Positions 33,518 to 42,889 of a stretch of DNA of 64,000 nucleotides are shown one piece after another. Both the position numbers and the translations under genes were made by a program. Under the pieces are notes generated by a model. The model was not told the origin of the DNA, made no database searches, and was given only the letters and a program-made list of their open reading frames with translations. Source of the DNA: Pyrinomonadaceae bacterium (lineage in GTDB: Bacteria; Acidobacteriota; Blastocatellia; Pyrinomonadales; Pyrinomonadaceae); NCBI GenBank assembly GCA_036277115.1, contig DASUNM010000023.1, forward strand, positions 1,116,001-1,180,000. The letters are read 5' to 3'. Numbering within the stretch: position 1 is the stretch's first letter; each line of letters opens with the position of its first letter.

Positions 33518-35038
33518 TTATCTCACGCGCTTGAATTTCACCGGTCCGGCCGTGAGACCGTCCGCTCGATCGCCGGAAAACGTGAACCCGATCACGTTGC
33601 CGCTCGAGGGCACTATTTCTACGCGAAGTTCATTCTTAGCGGCGTCATACACCTCAGCCTCACTCCACAATGGTCCGTACGATACGACCAACTTGCCGTT
33701 GACGACTTTCCATTCCATTCGATCGCCCTCGAAACTCTCGTAAACGCCGGCATAAGACTCCAGCGGATGCGGCAGCGGCTTTTGGCGCCCCGCGCGTCTG
33801 CCGTATTCCGCCGCCAAACCTTCACGGTACCTCTTTCCCGTCTGCGGCGCGGCCGCCAGTCTTTTCTCCCAACGGTATTTTGCGCCGGGTGTTTGTAGGA
33901 AACTGTCATAGATGTACTGCGCCACGTTTTCCGCGAACTGGTCACCCAGTAATGACTCGTGCGTTAAGACCGCCACGCCGAGCCGATGTTCCGGCATGAA
34001 CGAGACGTGCGCATAGAAGGCTGAGAAGGCTCCGTGTGCGTGAATCAACTTTTCGCCTTCATACGATCCAATGTTCCAACCGAGACCATATTCGTACCGG
34101 CGCACCCACGAGAACGGCGTGTCCTGATCAACTTGCCGGCGATGAGTCTCAGCAATTACGGCGGCGGGAAAAATCTGCGCGCGGCCGACTCTGCCACGAT
34201 TAATGTTCATGATCAGCCACTTCGCCTGATCTTCACCGGTAGTAACCAGGCCGCCGGCGGCGTGCATATTTGCATCGGCCTTTGCGTAATAGAGTCGCTT
34301 GTAACCCGGCGTGGCTGCTTCGTAAGGCATTGCGAGCTGCTCGCGATTCGCGCGCGAAAGATACGGCGTGGTGGCTTTCATTCCCAGCGGGTTGATAACC
34401 GTTTCCTGAACCAAATCCTTCCAGCTCTGCTTAAGCGAAGTATCAAAAGCCAAACCCGCTACTTGATAACCGATGTTGCTGTAAGCGAAATCTTTTCCCG
34501 ACCTTGACGCCGGATGCTGGGCCAGCGCCTCCACGAGTTGTGAGGTCGTGCCATGGCCGGTCAAGGTCAGTCTGAAATCGACGGGCCCGCCAGAGATTCC
34601 GTGAGTATGAGTTAACAGGTCGCGCAACGTGATCGCGTCCGGTGAGAGCGGGGCTTGCAGCTTCACGTTTGGAATAAACCGGCTCAGGGGCGCGTCGAGA
34701 TCCAAAGTGCCTTTGTGATCAAGCCTTGCCGCGGTCAGCGCCAGGTACGGTTTCGATGACGACGCGGTATAGAAGACCGTCTGCGGCGTGACTGGCCGCT
34801 TGGCCTCCACATCGGCGTAGCCAAACCCCTTCAGAAGGATCACGCGCGAGTCTTTGACGACCACGACGACTGCGCCGGGAGCAATCTGATCGGGGTATAA
34901 GCCCTTGTGCAGGTCGGTGATGAACGGCTCGAGGTTAGGCGGCGTTTGCACACCTCGTGACGCAGCTTTATTCGGCTGAGCGATAACTGTGCTGAGCGAC
35001 ATCACGCCTAGTAGCGTTGCCGCAATTAGTTTTTTCAT
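33518..35038 (-). CDS. Secreted serine hydrolase, beta-lactamase-like, with C-terminal DUF3471-like region
   Basis: 506-residue exported enzyme with signal peptide (residues 1-20, Val-Ile-Ala-Gln). The class C Ser-x-x-Lys is Ser93-Ser-Ser-Lys96; Tyr-Ser-Asn near residue 189 and His-Ala-His-Gly-Ala near residue 350 complete the active site. The last 100 residues (Tyr-Ala-Gly-Val-Tyr-Glu) resemble the DUF3471 domain often attached to these proteins. Substrate unknown; many are peptidases or esterases rather than lactamases. Confidence 0.9.
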   Translation of the reverse strand: MKKLIAATLLGVMSLSTVIAQPNKAASRGVQTPPNLEPFITDLHKGLYPDQIAPGAVVVVVKDSRVILLKGFGYADVEAKRPVTPQTVFYTASSSKPYLALTAARLDHKGTLDLDAPLSRFIPNVKLQAPLSPDAITLRDLLTHTHGISGGPVDFRLTLTGHGTTSQLVEALAQHPASRSGKDFAYSNIGYQVAGLAFDTSLKQSWKDLVQETVINPLGMKATTPYLSRANREQLAMPYEAATPGYKRLYYAKADANMHAAGGLVTTGEDQAKWLIMNINRGRVGRAQIFPAAVIAETHRRQVDQDTPFSWVRRYEYGLGWNIGSYEGEKLIHAHGAFSAFYAHVSFMPEHRLGVAVLTHESLLGDQFAENVAQYIYDSFLQTPGAKYRWEKRLAAAPQTGKRYREGLAAEYGRRAGRQKPLPHPLESYAGVYESFEGDRMEWKVVNGKLVVSYGPLWSEAEVYDAAKNELRVEIVPSSGNVIGFTFSGDRADGLTAGPVKFKRVR

Positions 35039-35150
35039 TCATTACCCCCGATTTCGAAAAGAGGCTCCGGAGCGTGATTCGGCAAGATACTCTGGCGCGT
35101 GTAATTGGATATAGAACAATTGAAACCAGTGATGGCGCGAAGAAAAGCCT

Positions 35151-35987
35151 TCAAGCAGCTCGCCGATGGCCGTTCACGATTGTTCGGTAATCACTTGGAG
35201 TCAATCCGGTGACTGATTTGAAGGACCGGCCCATGTGACTCTGGTCGGCGAATCCACAGTCGTGGGCCGCAGTGGCCAGCGGAACGCCGGACGAAGCCAG
35301 CAGCTCCGCGGTAGCCCGCGCTTTCAAGAGCGTCCGGTAATCAGTAATCGAACAACCGACATAGCGTCGGAACACGCGGGCCAGATAAACGGGGTGGACA
35401 TTTGCCTGCGCGGCCAGGTCGCTAACGCGGACACCCTCGCAAAATCTCTCGTCCAGGTCTTGCCGAACGCGTTCAAGCCATTGCGGAGAACTCCCCGCTC
35501 GCATCGACTTTGCCGTAGGCAATGAAGCCAGGACTTCGTACACAATCTCCTCGAGTTCTTCGTTCGGAAGAGCGGTGCGCCGGTATGCCTGTAAGAGACA
35601 CAACATCCAGCGCGCTACCGCTCCGCCATGGACCCAATGCCAGCGACTGAGTTTTAGATCGCCGTCAATAAGCGACTGGATGATTGGCGGTTCAAACTGG
35701 ACCGAGAACATACGGGCGCCGATGGTTCCGAACCGATCCGCATGTTCCGTGTCGCCGGGCTTTACGACAACGCTGAGAGGAAAAGCGTCTTCAACTTTGC
35801 TTCCCACGCTCTCGCTCAGCGATCCGGCCAGTACAATTGAAATGGTGGCGTACGAATGCGCGTGCTTGTACTGCTGGTCTCCTGGCGAATAGATGCTTTC
35901 GCTCACGCGCACATTGCCGGCAAATGCGGCGCGGCGTTTCGAGCTTCGCGTTGTGAGAGTTTGCCTGGCTGCGGATTGCGGTGTCAT
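35151..35987 (-). CDS. AraC-family transcriptional regulator
   Basis: 278-residue regulator. The N-terminal 130 residues resemble a cupin-like sensing domain (His-Ala-His-Ser-Tyr-Ala-Thr-Ile-Ser-Ile-Val-Leu-Ala-Gly). The C-terminal 100 residues hold two helix-turn-helix units: Val-Ser-Asp-Leu-Ala-Ala-Gln-Ala-Asn-Val-His-Pro and the AraC signature around Cys-Gly-Phe-Ala-Asp-Gln-Ser-His-Met-Gly-Arg. It precedes the beta-lactamase-fold gene by 113 bases on the same strand and may regulate it; this is inference. Confidence 0.9.
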   Translation of the reverse strand: MTPQSAARQTLTTRSSKRRAAFAGNVRVSESIYSPGDQQYKHAHSYATISIVLAGSLSESVGSKVEDAFPLSVVVKPGDTEHADRFGTIGARMFSVQFEPPIIQSLIDGDLKLSRWHWVHGGAVARWMLCLLQAYRRTALPNEELEEIVYEVLASLPTAKSMRAGSSPQWLERVRQDLDERFCEGVRVSDLAAQANVHPVYLARVFRRYVGCSITDYRTLLKARATAELLASSGVPLATAAHDCGFADQSHMGRSFKSVTGLTPSDYRTIVNGHRRAA

Positions 35988-36067
35988 ACGCTGATGACCC
36001 AGCTATACGCCGGCCGATCGCTTTGTGTTCCGCGGTTTCGTTTGGGAGGGTGCCAGTCTTCTGGCCT

Positions 36068-36865
36068 TCAGTACCGGCTAGATGGCCGGCCAATGTGAAT
36101 ATGCGGTCCCGTGGCTACGCCGGGAATTGCACCGCGAAATGCTGAAAAGGGGATTCCATTGCGGCGCATGAAATCGATTAGCGCCTGACCTTCAGCTCCG
36201 TCCGGATGCAGCGAAACATCCATCGCATTGCGGTGATCCAAGTGCCAGCGATTGTGAATCGCGCCCTGCCCGAAAACAGCAATCGGCAAGGGACGTTTGA
36301 AAGTCTGTTGAAAGAACTGCTCGAGCTTGCCCGCTTGTGAGATGGCCCAACTACCGGCGCCCGTGTAGCGAATAAATGAGGTCGTCTGAATCAATCCGCC
36401 TTTTGGCTTCAGTCGCAACCTGGCAATTTCCTTTTCCCCTTCCATCTCGAGCATCGTTTGCGAGATCTGCGTCTCGGCGCCTTTCATCTGATTCTGAACG
36501 CCGGCGATCTTAAGTTGCTCATCGGCGACCGCCTGTTCGCTATCTTCAAACTGCGTCCTGGAAATCAGGCCTTCCTTGAAAAGCTCTTTGGACTTGTCGC
36601 GCCGGGCTTCGGCCTTCTTCACGCTGGCTTTGTAAAGGTCGAGCAGTTTTTCCAGACTGGCTTTGTATTCTTTCGTTGTCTCGACGTATTGCTTTCTGAG
36701 TTGTTCCAGCTCGGAAGCCGCCGGCGGCGCAGGTTTGACGTTCGCTCGCGATTTCGTTTTGTTGCTCTGCGCGACCGCCACGGAAAAGCAGAACACCGCC
36801 AGCAGGACTGCGCTTGGCGCTTTCGTCAAAAGACGAGATCCAGGAGATTTAGTCGCGCGTCTCAC
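36068..36865 (-). CDS. Exported coiled-coil protein with M15-like zinc peptidase fold
   Basis: 265 residues from a GTG start at 36865. A signal peptide (about residues 10-33) precedes a long coiled coil (about 45-135) rich in Lys/Glu/Gln. The C-terminal 100 residues show a His-x-x-x-x-x-Asp ... His pattern: Trp-His-Leu-Asp-His-Arg-Asn-Ala-Met-Asp-Val-Ser near residue 210, then Gly-Pro-His-Ile-His-Ile-Gly near residue 257. This is the zinc-ligand layout of D-Ala-D-Ala carboxypeptidase / hedgehog-type (M15) enzymes, so cell-wall peptide cleavage is likely. The coiled coil may place the enzyme on a partner. Confidence 0.72.
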   Translation of the reverse strand: MRRATKSPGSRLLTKAPSAVLLAVFCFSVAVAQSNKTKSRANVKPAPPAASELEQLRKQYVETTKEYKASLEKLLDLYKASVKKAEARRDKSKELFKEGLISRTQFEDSEQAVADEQLKIAGVQNQMKGAETQISQTMLEMEGEKEIARLRLKPKGGLIQTTSFIRYTGAGSWAISQAGKLEQFFQQTFKRPLPIAVFGQGAIHNRWHLDHRNAMDVSLHPDGAEGQALIDFMRRNGIPFSAFRGAIPGVATGPHIHIGRPSSRY

Positions 36866-37000
36866 GTATGTTGATTAAGGCAATAAACAGACCATGACGG
36901 CCAGAAAGGATAACGAATCGTGAATGGCTGCGGTTCTCGGTTATTCCAGAAGGTTGGCGCGAAAATGGAACACGCCTGTTCACTTTGCGTTCGGCGCGGG

Positions 37001-37092
37001 GCGTGCAAAGAGCAAGGAGGTTAGCGCTAAGGGCAAGCGTCAGAGGTTTGCTCTTGGCTCTTTGCTCTTTAACGCTTTGCTCTTTGCACGCG
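37001..37092. repeat. Inverted heptamer array (GCTCTTT)
   Basis: The segment starts GCGTGCAAAGAGCAAGG and ends CTTTGCTCTTTGCACGC, so its ends are complementary. Between them the seven-base unit GCTCTTT is repeated about four times. It lies upstream of the end of the 656-residue gene and has no coding role. Confidence 0.65.
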
Positions 37093-37103
37093 CCTTCCGC
37101 GAC

Positions 37104-39074
37104 TTAGCGCGTCAGGAATCGAAAATTTTCGAACCGCCGGAAATTTTCGGGCGACGTCTGCCGCACGCCGAAGGCGCCCTGCACGATCGACAGTTTCGAC
37201 ATCAGCCGCGGTTCAGCAAATTGGAATCGATCGGCGGTCGCTTGCGCGCGTTCAAAATCCATCTTCGCGAGCGATGCCAGTTGCTGTCCGAATCGGGCCA
37301 CGACGCGACCCAGATCACTACCACCCTGCAACGGCATTTCGCCATCGCGAAACACTTGCACTTCGAATCCGTTCAAGACCTGCGCGGCCGCCAGCAACTC
37401 ATTAAGTTGCGCAATGCCCGGCTCTAAAACTTCAAAGCTGCGTTTCGGATCGAGCGTCGCAAAAAGTTCCGCCACGCGAATCTGGTTTTCCAAATCGCGA
37501 TAATCAGACGCGCGTTTGCTCACAATCGCACGTGCGTCTTCAGCAAAACGAAGCGCCAGCTTTGGATTGTCTTTCTGGGTCGCGGCCACCAGATCGCCCA
37601 GGTACCTCACGCGATCGGCGTCTGACGGAAGTGTCGCCAGCTTCGTACGAATCTCGTTAAGCTTTGCCTCGGAAACGGTCGTGGTCATCTTCTTAAAGTC
37701 GATCGCCTGCATGATCTGCGCACGGCCTGATTCATCGAGGTGATCGTTCGCCAACTGCAGCGCGCGGTCTGTGTTGCCTTCATCGATCGCCCGACGCGCG
37801 GCGGCTTCGTAAACCCGCGATTGCAACTGCGGCGGGGCCATCGCCGCGGCGTTCGCCAGGCTTTCGCTGTCACCCTCCACACTGCGAATCTGATTCGCTA
37901 ACCGTGCCATTCCCGAATTGTCGGAATTGCCCATGCCTAATTCAGTGAGTTTCTGACGAACGGCCTGGCTCCGCTCAGGCACGTACTGATCGATTTGCGG
38001 CAGCATGCCCTGGAGGTTCCGCAAAAGCATCCGCGCGTTGTTTTGCTGCACCTGTGCCGGGTCAAGTTGCGTTTGATTGTTGCGCGACGGATCTATAGAA
38101 ACTACTGGACCAGTCCCCCCTCCGATCACTGCCGCTTCGCGGCGCGTGCGACGCTGATTGTTCGCACCACCACCGCCACCGCCGGCTCCACCAGTATTCG
38201 TGCGCGGCGTCGCAGTCAGCGCGGCGGCCACGGCATTATTGAGCAGTCCCTGGAACGCAGATTCCGTCAGCACCGAAGTGTTCGCACGCGAATTGGTGGC
38301 GGTCGCAGTACTGGGCGAAGTCGTGGCCGCTTGTGGTCCAGGTCGCAATAGGCTCATGGCCACGTTTACGGCCTGACCGCTGGTTAAAAGATTGTCAGAA
38401 CTCAGGCGGTTGAGTGTCTTCTCAGACAGTTTCTTGAATGCGTCTTCGTCTTTCGCCTGCAGCTGAGACAGCACGCGGCTCAACGATGTCGGATACTCGC
38501 CTTTGTCCAAAGACTCGGACGCTTTCTGATACGCCACTTTCGGATCACTGGCGGCGATTACCGCGAGCAGCGTCTGTTCGAGATTGTCATCCTGAAACTG
38601 AAAATTGGCCCTCCGGCGATTACCGGCATTCATCCCGGTTGGGGGTTGCGTTTGCCGCAGCAGTTGATAAGCCAGTTCTGCATCGTGGCGCGCGGCGCTG
38701 AGGACCAGTTCACGCCTGAGAGCATTGAGCATGCCGAATTCGCGCCGTTCGGAATCGTCGGACTGGGCCATCGTGTTCGCCAGTACCGAAGCCGCATCTG
38801 TGAAAAACGTTCGCGCGCGCGCGGCGCTCCTATCCCAGAGCAAATCACCCGCGACGATCTGCACCCGAATGCGATTCTCCGGCAGCTTCAGCCCTTGCGC
38901 TTCACTGACAATCTGTTCCAGCAAAGCCGCGGCTTTGGCCTCGAGCTTGGCTTTCTCTTCCTGCTCTTTCGCGGCATCGGGCGTCGCCTGCGTCACTTCC
39001 TGCGCGGCGGTGAACGATGCGAATAAAACGAGAAACGCCGCAATTAAGGGCAAACGGGCGATTAACTTACTCAT
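37104..39074 (-). CDS. Large exported protein of unknown function
   Basis: 656-residue protein with a signal peptide (residues 1-24, Thr-Ala-Ala-Gln-Glu). The body is mostly helical and Ala/Gln/Arg-rich, broken by a Gly- and Asn-rich low-complexity linker near residues 290-310. Helix pairs in the last 300 residues resemble TPR-like repeats, with Ala-Arg-Arg-Ala-Ile-Asp-Glu-Gly-Asn-Thr-Asp-Arg-Ala. A GAGGAC ribosome site precedes ATG 39074. Such proteins are common in Acidobacteriota genomes without a known role. Confidence 0.7.
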   Translation of the reverse strand: MSKLIARLPLIAAFLVLFASFTAAQEVTQATPDAAKEQEEKAKLEAKAAALLEQIVSEAQGLKLPENRIRVQIVAGDLLWDRSAARARTFFTDAASVLANTMAQSDDSERREFGMLNALRRELVLSAARHDAELAYQLLRQTQPPTGMNAGNRRRANFQFQDDNLEQTLLAVIAASDPKVAYQKASESLDKGEYPTSLSRVLSQLQAKDEDAFKKLSEKTLNRLSSDNLLTSGQAVNVAMSLLRPGPQAATTSPSTATATNSRANTSVLTESAFQGLLNNAVAAALTATPRTNTGGAGGGGGGANNQRRTRREAAVIGGGTGPVVSIDPSRNNQTQLDPAQVQQNNARMLLRNLQGMLPQIDQYVPERSQAVRQKLTELGMGNSDNSGMARLANQIRSVEGDSESLANAAAMAPPQLQSRVYEAAARRAIDEGNTDRALQLANDHLDESGRAQIMQAIDFKKMTTTVSEAKLNEIRTKLATLPSDADRVRYLGDLVAATQKDNPKLALRFAEDARAIVSKRASDYRDLENQIRVAELFATLDPKRSFEVLEPGIAQLNELLAAAQVLNGFEVQVFRDGEMPLQGGSDLGRVVARFGQQLASLAKMDFERAQATADRFQFAEPRLMSKLSIVQGAFGVRQTSPENFRRFENFRFLTR

Positions 39075-39188
39075 GGCATTGTCCTCAAGTTTCGGATTAG
39101 GCGGAGAGCGGCTGTTCTAGCAGCTTTAGACGTTAATGCACACGGTTTGGTTACCCAAATGTTCCCGAAAAGCTGGGGGTGTCGGTCT

Positions 39189-39326
39189 GACTCCCCTCTC
39201 TGGGAGAGGACTGGGGGAGGGAGCACAACTCAAGGAGAGAAAAGAGGAACTTGAATTCTTGTTCCGATCGCCCCGCTCTCAAGGGGCAAAACAATCCAAA
39301 GCGCCGTCGAGCGGGCGCACTCCAAA
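39189..39326. repeat. Repeat remnants between the secreted-protein gene and the cupin gene
   Basis: The 320-base gap 39075-39395 holds a fragment of the palindromic MITE family at 39189-39222 (cccctctctgggagaggactgg...) and, at 39295-39326, one copy of the 'tccaaagcgccgtc...gcgcactccaaa' repeat that also occurs twice at 48977-49080. No gene seen. Confidence 0.5.
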
Positions 39327-39395
39327 AAGAGCCGTTTACTTACGTTCACAATTAGGCTAGCTTCAGACGCATTCACAACCCATACGAGGTTGCAG

Positions 39396-39782
39396 ATGGA
39401 AGAACGCACCGTCACACATTATCGCTGGAATGAAATGGCCATCGAGGCTCTCTCGGATTCGCTCGCGCGCCGGGTAATCACCGGCGATCGCATGATGCTC
39501 GCTCATGTGTATCTGAAGAAGGGCTGCATCGTGCCGCGCCACTCTCACGACAACGAACAGATCACCTATATCCTGGAAGGCGGCCTGCGGTTTTGGATTG
39601 GCGCGGACGAGTCACAGGTGATCGATGTGATGGCCGGCGAGGCCCTGCACATTCCTGCGAACGTGCCGCACAAAGCGGAAGCTTTGGAAGACACCCTCGA
39701 CGTTGATGTCTTCAGCCCGCCGCGACAGGACTGGTTGGACAAGACGGACGATTACTTGAGATCGCCAGGACCGGGCTCATAG
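39396..39782 (+). CDS. Cupin-domain protein
   Basis: 128 residues from ATG 39396, six bases after a GAGG site. A single small beta-barrel: His-Ser-His-Asp-Asn-Glu-Gln (cupin motif 1, metal-binding His/His/Glu near residues 49-55) and Pro-Ala-Asn-Val-Pro-His-Lys-Ala (motif 2, near residues 87-94). Proteins of this size are often sensors or small dioxygenases/isomerases; the substrate is unknown. The 3' end overlaps the convergent zinc-ribbon gene by about 31 bases. Confidence 0.88.
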   Translation: MEERTVTHYRWNEMAIEALSDSLARRVITGDRMMLAHVYLKKGCIVPRHSHDNEQITYILEGGLRFWIGADESQVIDVMAGEALHIPANVPHKAEALEDTLDVDVFSPPRQDWLDKTDDYLRSPGPGS

Positions 39783-40594
39783 ACGGGAGGCTTATAGAAG
39801 TTTTGAGGAGAAGGTAGAGTTGCGGGATCTAACCTCCAAACGGGAGGCCGCGGTGGTATCTGCGGATTGAGAAACTTGTCTTTGCCCGCGAGCAGGTCAG
39901 AGCCTTCACTGGCAGTAATGAAAAACATGTAAAGCCGGTTTCCCGAAATAAGTAATCTGCCAAAACCACGGCCATTCTTTACCCCCGCACTTTCCGGCGG
40001 TGTGAGTTCAAAGTCCAATCCAGGCATGCCCTGATAGTTAGTCGGATTTTTCGAGAGCAATGTCGAATTTGATCGCGTCACTAACCCATTCAACGCACCG
40101 TCTAAAACGTAAGCGGTATCGCTGAGTTCAACCCCTGAATAATCCGCGTAGCAGAAACCTGCGACACCCTGGCCCTGCACCTCAGAGATGAACACGTGAG
40201 CGGAAATCTTGCCGTTGGGAATTGGGGGCAGATCCATTTTTTCCCGAATTGGCTCATTCGGCATCGCGATCGTGAAAGTTTGCCCGTCGGGACGAAACTC
40301 AATCCAATTTACTTTCGCGTGACCTCTAATAACGCCCATCCCAAAGGTGTAGATAATCACGGCCACGCTCAACCCCAAGACGCATGCACATGCCTTTCCG
40401 AGCGTGAACCGGCTCTTGGCCGGATAGGGTTGATTATAGGAGTTCACACCGCCACGGTACGTGGGTGCAGAGTCGTAAGCCGACTGTTCGGCTGTTTCCG
40501 ACAAGACCGCTTCACACTTTCGGCAGGCTTCCGCGGAGACAAAATTAATAAAGCCGCAGTAGTGGCACTTCTTATTATTCATTTGGGAACTCAT
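39752..40594 (-). CDS. Zinc-ribbon membrane protein, paralog 1
   Basis: 280 residues (ATG 40594; ATG 40582 is equally good and matches its paralog). The N-terminus is a zinc ribbon, Lys-Cys-His-Tyr-Cys-Gly-Phe-Ile-Asn-Phe then Cys-Arg-Lys-Cys (four Cys ligands, about residues 10-27). A proline/tyrosine-rich linker leads to a single membrane helix near residues 85-105, and a C-terminal beta-rich domain (Gly-Met-Pro-Gly-Leu-Asp-Phe-Glu) lies outside the cytoplasm. Its sister lies immediately upstream (40634-41437) and matches it domain for domain. Function unknown. Confidence 0.75.
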   Translation of the reverse strand: MSSQMNNKKCHYCGFINFVSAEACRKCEAVLSETAEQSAYDSAPTYRGGVNSYNQPYPAKSRFTLGKACACVLGLSVAVIIYTFGMGVIRGHAKVNWIEFRPDGQTFTIAMPNEPIREKMDLPPIPNGKISAHVFISEVQGQGVAGFCYADYSGVELSDTAYVLDGALNGLVTRSNSTLLSKNPTNYQGMPGLDFELTPPESAGVKNGRGFGRLLISGNRLYMFFITASEGSDLLAGKDKFLNPQIPPRPPVWRLDPATLPSPQNFYKPPVYEPGPGDLK

Positions 40595-40633
40595 CGAGTC
40601 TGGATCGCCCGGCCAAGGTTGATAAGCGAGCGA

Positions 40634-41437
40634 TTAATGAAGCGGGACATAGGTCATGTTTGGAGGATCCACCGGCTTCCGAAGGGGACCCGCACTCTGC
40701 TTCCGTATCTGCGGATTGAGAAACTTCTCTCTCCCGGCGAACAACTCTGAGTCTTCCTTCGCGGTGATGGACAAGAAGAAGAAACGGTTCGGCGTGATAA
40801 ACATCTTTCCATAACTGCGATTAATCCTGGGCCTCATGTTGTCCGGTGGAGAAACTTCAAACTCCAACCCGGGCATTCCTTGATAGGTGATGGGTTTTTT
40901 CGAAATTAACGTGGCGTTTGTTCGTTGTAATAAACTGTCGAGTTCAGCGTGGAGAGCTTCCGCCGCCGCATCCATATCGAGCTCCGTTCCCGTATAGTCG
41001 ACAAAACCAAATACGGCCGTGCCTTGTCCCGTCACGGCGGAGACATATCGGTGGTTTGTCATGTTGCCGGTCTCGAGCGGCGTCACTATCGGTTCCAGCC
41101 TGTTGGGCTTGCTCGGCATCATCACCGTGAAGTCCAAACCATCGGGACGGTACTCAATCCACCTGACCTTCCGATTCCGGCTAATGCGGTCGAAGCTCAA
41201 GACGGCGAACACACCGAGCATGACCACGCTCACACCTACTAACGCAAAGACTTTCAGAACGGGGAAACCCGACTTCGTCGGATAGGGCTGACTATGCGCG
41301 TTCACAGGACCGCGATAAGTCGATGGATAATCGTAAGCCGACCGAACACTCGTTTCCGACAGCTCGGTTTCACATTTGTGACAAGCTTCGGCATAGACAA
41401 AATTAATAAAACCGCAGTTCGGACATTTCTTGTTCAT
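40634..41437 (-). CDS. Zinc-ribbon membrane protein, paralog 2
   Basis: 267 residues from ATG 41437, after an AGGGGA ribosome site. The in-frame region upstream of this ATG is not conserved with the paralog, so it is excluded. N-terminal zinc ribbon Lys-Cys-Pro-Asn-Cys-Gly-Phe-Ile-Asn-Phe then Cys-His-Lys-Cys, one membrane helix (Val-Gly-Val-Ser-Val-Val-Met-Leu-Gly-Val-Phe, near residues 68-88), and a C-terminal extracytoplasmic domain sharing Tyr-Gln-Gly-Met-Pro-Gly-Leu-Glu-Phe-Glu with its neighbour. The pair arose by tandem duplication and are separated by 39 bases. Confidence 0.75.
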   Translation of the reverse strand: MNKKCPNCGFINFVYAEACHKCETELSETSVRSAYDYPSTYRGPVNAHSQPYPTKSGFPVLKVFALVGVSVVMLGVFAVLSFDRISRNRKVRWIEYRPDGLDFTVMMPSKPNRLEPIVTPLETGNMTNHRYVSAVTGQGTAVFGFVDYTGTELDMDAAAEALHAELDSLLQRTNATLISKKPITYQGMPGLEFEVSPPDNMRPRINRSYGKMFITPNRFFFLSITAKEDSELFAGREKFLNPQIRKQSAGPLRKPVDPPNMTYVPLH

Positions 41438-41613
41438 GGAGAGTCCCCTGATTGAAGTTTCAGAGTTGCGAGGAGCCCAGGACGGGCACGGCCAAAACCA
41501 ACATAGCAAAAGGCTAATCGGCCTTGCAAGGAAATATTTTATTTGGGAAAGATTGCTGGTTGTGGGTGGGAATTAGCAACGCCAGAGACGGCTAACGGAA
41601 GCGATCAAAACTG

Positions 41614-41652
41614 AAAGGCCCGGACCCGATCTGATCGAGTCCGAGCCTTTTC
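41614..41652. terminator. Bidirectional terminator hairpin
   Basis: AAAGGCCCGGACCCGATC pairs with GATCGAGTCCGAGCCTTTT with two mismatches and a one- or two-base loop. T-runs or near T-runs lie on both sides. It sits between the outer-membrane barrel gene, whose transcript would run into it, and the paralog gene. Confidence 0.65.
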
Positions 41653-41761
41653 CTATTCCTTAACTTTCGTTGTCAGCTGCCTGTCAGAACGACCTGCGTG
41701 AGCGGGTGGGTGATCTCAAGTACTCGGGCGTTGACCCGCCGGCTCTGACTACTCGCAGCTC

Positions 41762-42301
41762 TTATCTGAAAACGAGGCCGATACCGACGCGGAAGTTGTG
41801 CTGAGTTTCTCCGCCGAGCCGAGTCGGATTGTAATCCAACTGAATCGCGCGGAAGTCGACACGCGGACTAATCTTAATGTCCACGCCGCCGCCGATGACA
41901 CCGGCAAAACCGGTTTCGCTTTCGCTCACGAAGCCGCTGACGCGCGCATTAGTGAATCCAGCCATCAAGTGGGCGAACGGTTTTACCTTCTTGTCTTTCG
42001 AGTTGTCTTTGAACTGAACTCCACCAACCAGCGTGTGAGTTTTGGCGTTCACCTCGAACGGCGCCGGAGCGTCGAAATTCTTGTAGTGAAAAGCATAGTC
42101 ACCTTTCAGCCCGATGTAGCGGCTGATGTTGCCGGTCACGGCGCCTTCGACACCGTTGAAGCCTTCGAAATCACCACCGAAATCCACGCGCGCGTGTGAA
42201 AACCCGGCGTAGATGTCTACTTTGTTGTAATCATCGCTCTGCGCAAAAGAAAACGACGCCGCGCAGGCCATAATGATCATTGAGAATAAAAGTTTACGCA
42301 T
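41762..42301 (-). CDS. Outer-membrane beta-barrel protein
   Basis: 179 residues with a signal peptide (1-20, Ser-Phe-Ala-Gln). The mature protein has alternating strands typical of a small 8-stranded barrel of the OmpA/OmpX-like porin family (Val-Asp-Ile-Tyr-Ala-Gly-Phe-Ser-His-Ala-Arg-Val at the first strand, Phe-Arg-Val-Gly-Ile-Gly-Leu-Val-Phe at the last). Role probably structural or adhesive. A strong hairpin follows at 41614-41652. Confidence 0.82.
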   Translation of the reverse strand: MRKLLFSMIIMACAASFSFAQSDDYNKVDIYAGFSHARVDFGGDFEGFNGVEGAVTGNISRYIGLKGDYAFHYKNFDAPAPFEVNAKTHTLVGGVQFKDNSKDKKVKPFAHLMAGFTNARVSGFVSESETGFAGVIGGGVDIKISPRVDFRAIQLDYNPTRLGGETQHNFRVGIGLVFR

Positions 42302-42560
42302 TAAAGGAAATCCTCTTTCTTATGTTTTGTGTCTCTGTTTCTGATTTACGGTTGCATCTGGGGGAACAACCAAGATGCCGGGCCCACTCGGAAGTTTGCC
42401 TGTCATCGCGAAAAGAGTAGTGCAACCGTGGTGCCAGCCGTCGCCGAATCAAGAAACGCGCCGGAAAACGATGATTTCAGCTCCTTACGCGACTCGCGCT
42501 TAATGACCGGAACGCAGGATTCGTCCGACAGGCGCAGTGCAACAAAGGGGAGCCAAGCTT

Positions 42561-42839
42561 ATGATTGGAACCATGAACAGCGAGTGCACTCATATTGATC
42601 AGATTCAAGATGTGACGCCCAGCGGCGATGGCTGTGAAGACTGCCTGAAGATCGGAGACACGTGGTTTCACCTGCGTCTGTGCAAGACGTGCGGCCACGT
42701 GGGCTGCTGTGACTCTTCAAAGAACAAGCACGCGGCGAAACACTTTCATCAGGCCAGTCATCCGATTATCAAATCGTTTCAACCGGGCGAAGACTGGGGC
42801 TGGTGTTATATCGATGAAGTAATGCTGGATGAAGTGTGA
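42561..42839 (+). CDS. UBP-type zinc finger protein
   Basis: 92 residues from ATG 42561 (AAAGGGGAG upstream; ATG 42573 is an alternative). The whole protein is a ubiquitin-hydrolase-type zinc finger: Cys-Thr-His near residue 7, Cys-Glu-Asp-Cys, Cys-Lys-Thr-Cys-Gly-His-Val-Gly-Cys-Cys-Asp, and His-Ala-Ala-Lys-His-Phe-His. In eukaryotes the fold binds the free ubiquitin C-terminus. Bacterial stand-alone copies are widespread; their ligand is not known. Confidence 0.9.
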   Translation: MIGTMNSECTHIDQIQDVTPSGDGCEDCLKIGDTWFHLRLCKTCGHVGCCDSSKNKHAAKHFHQASHPIIKSFQPGEDWGWCYIDEVMLDEV

Positions 42840-42889
42840 CGGGGCGGCTTCTCCATCTCCCTTTGGGAGGGACAATGCTTGATCCAACA

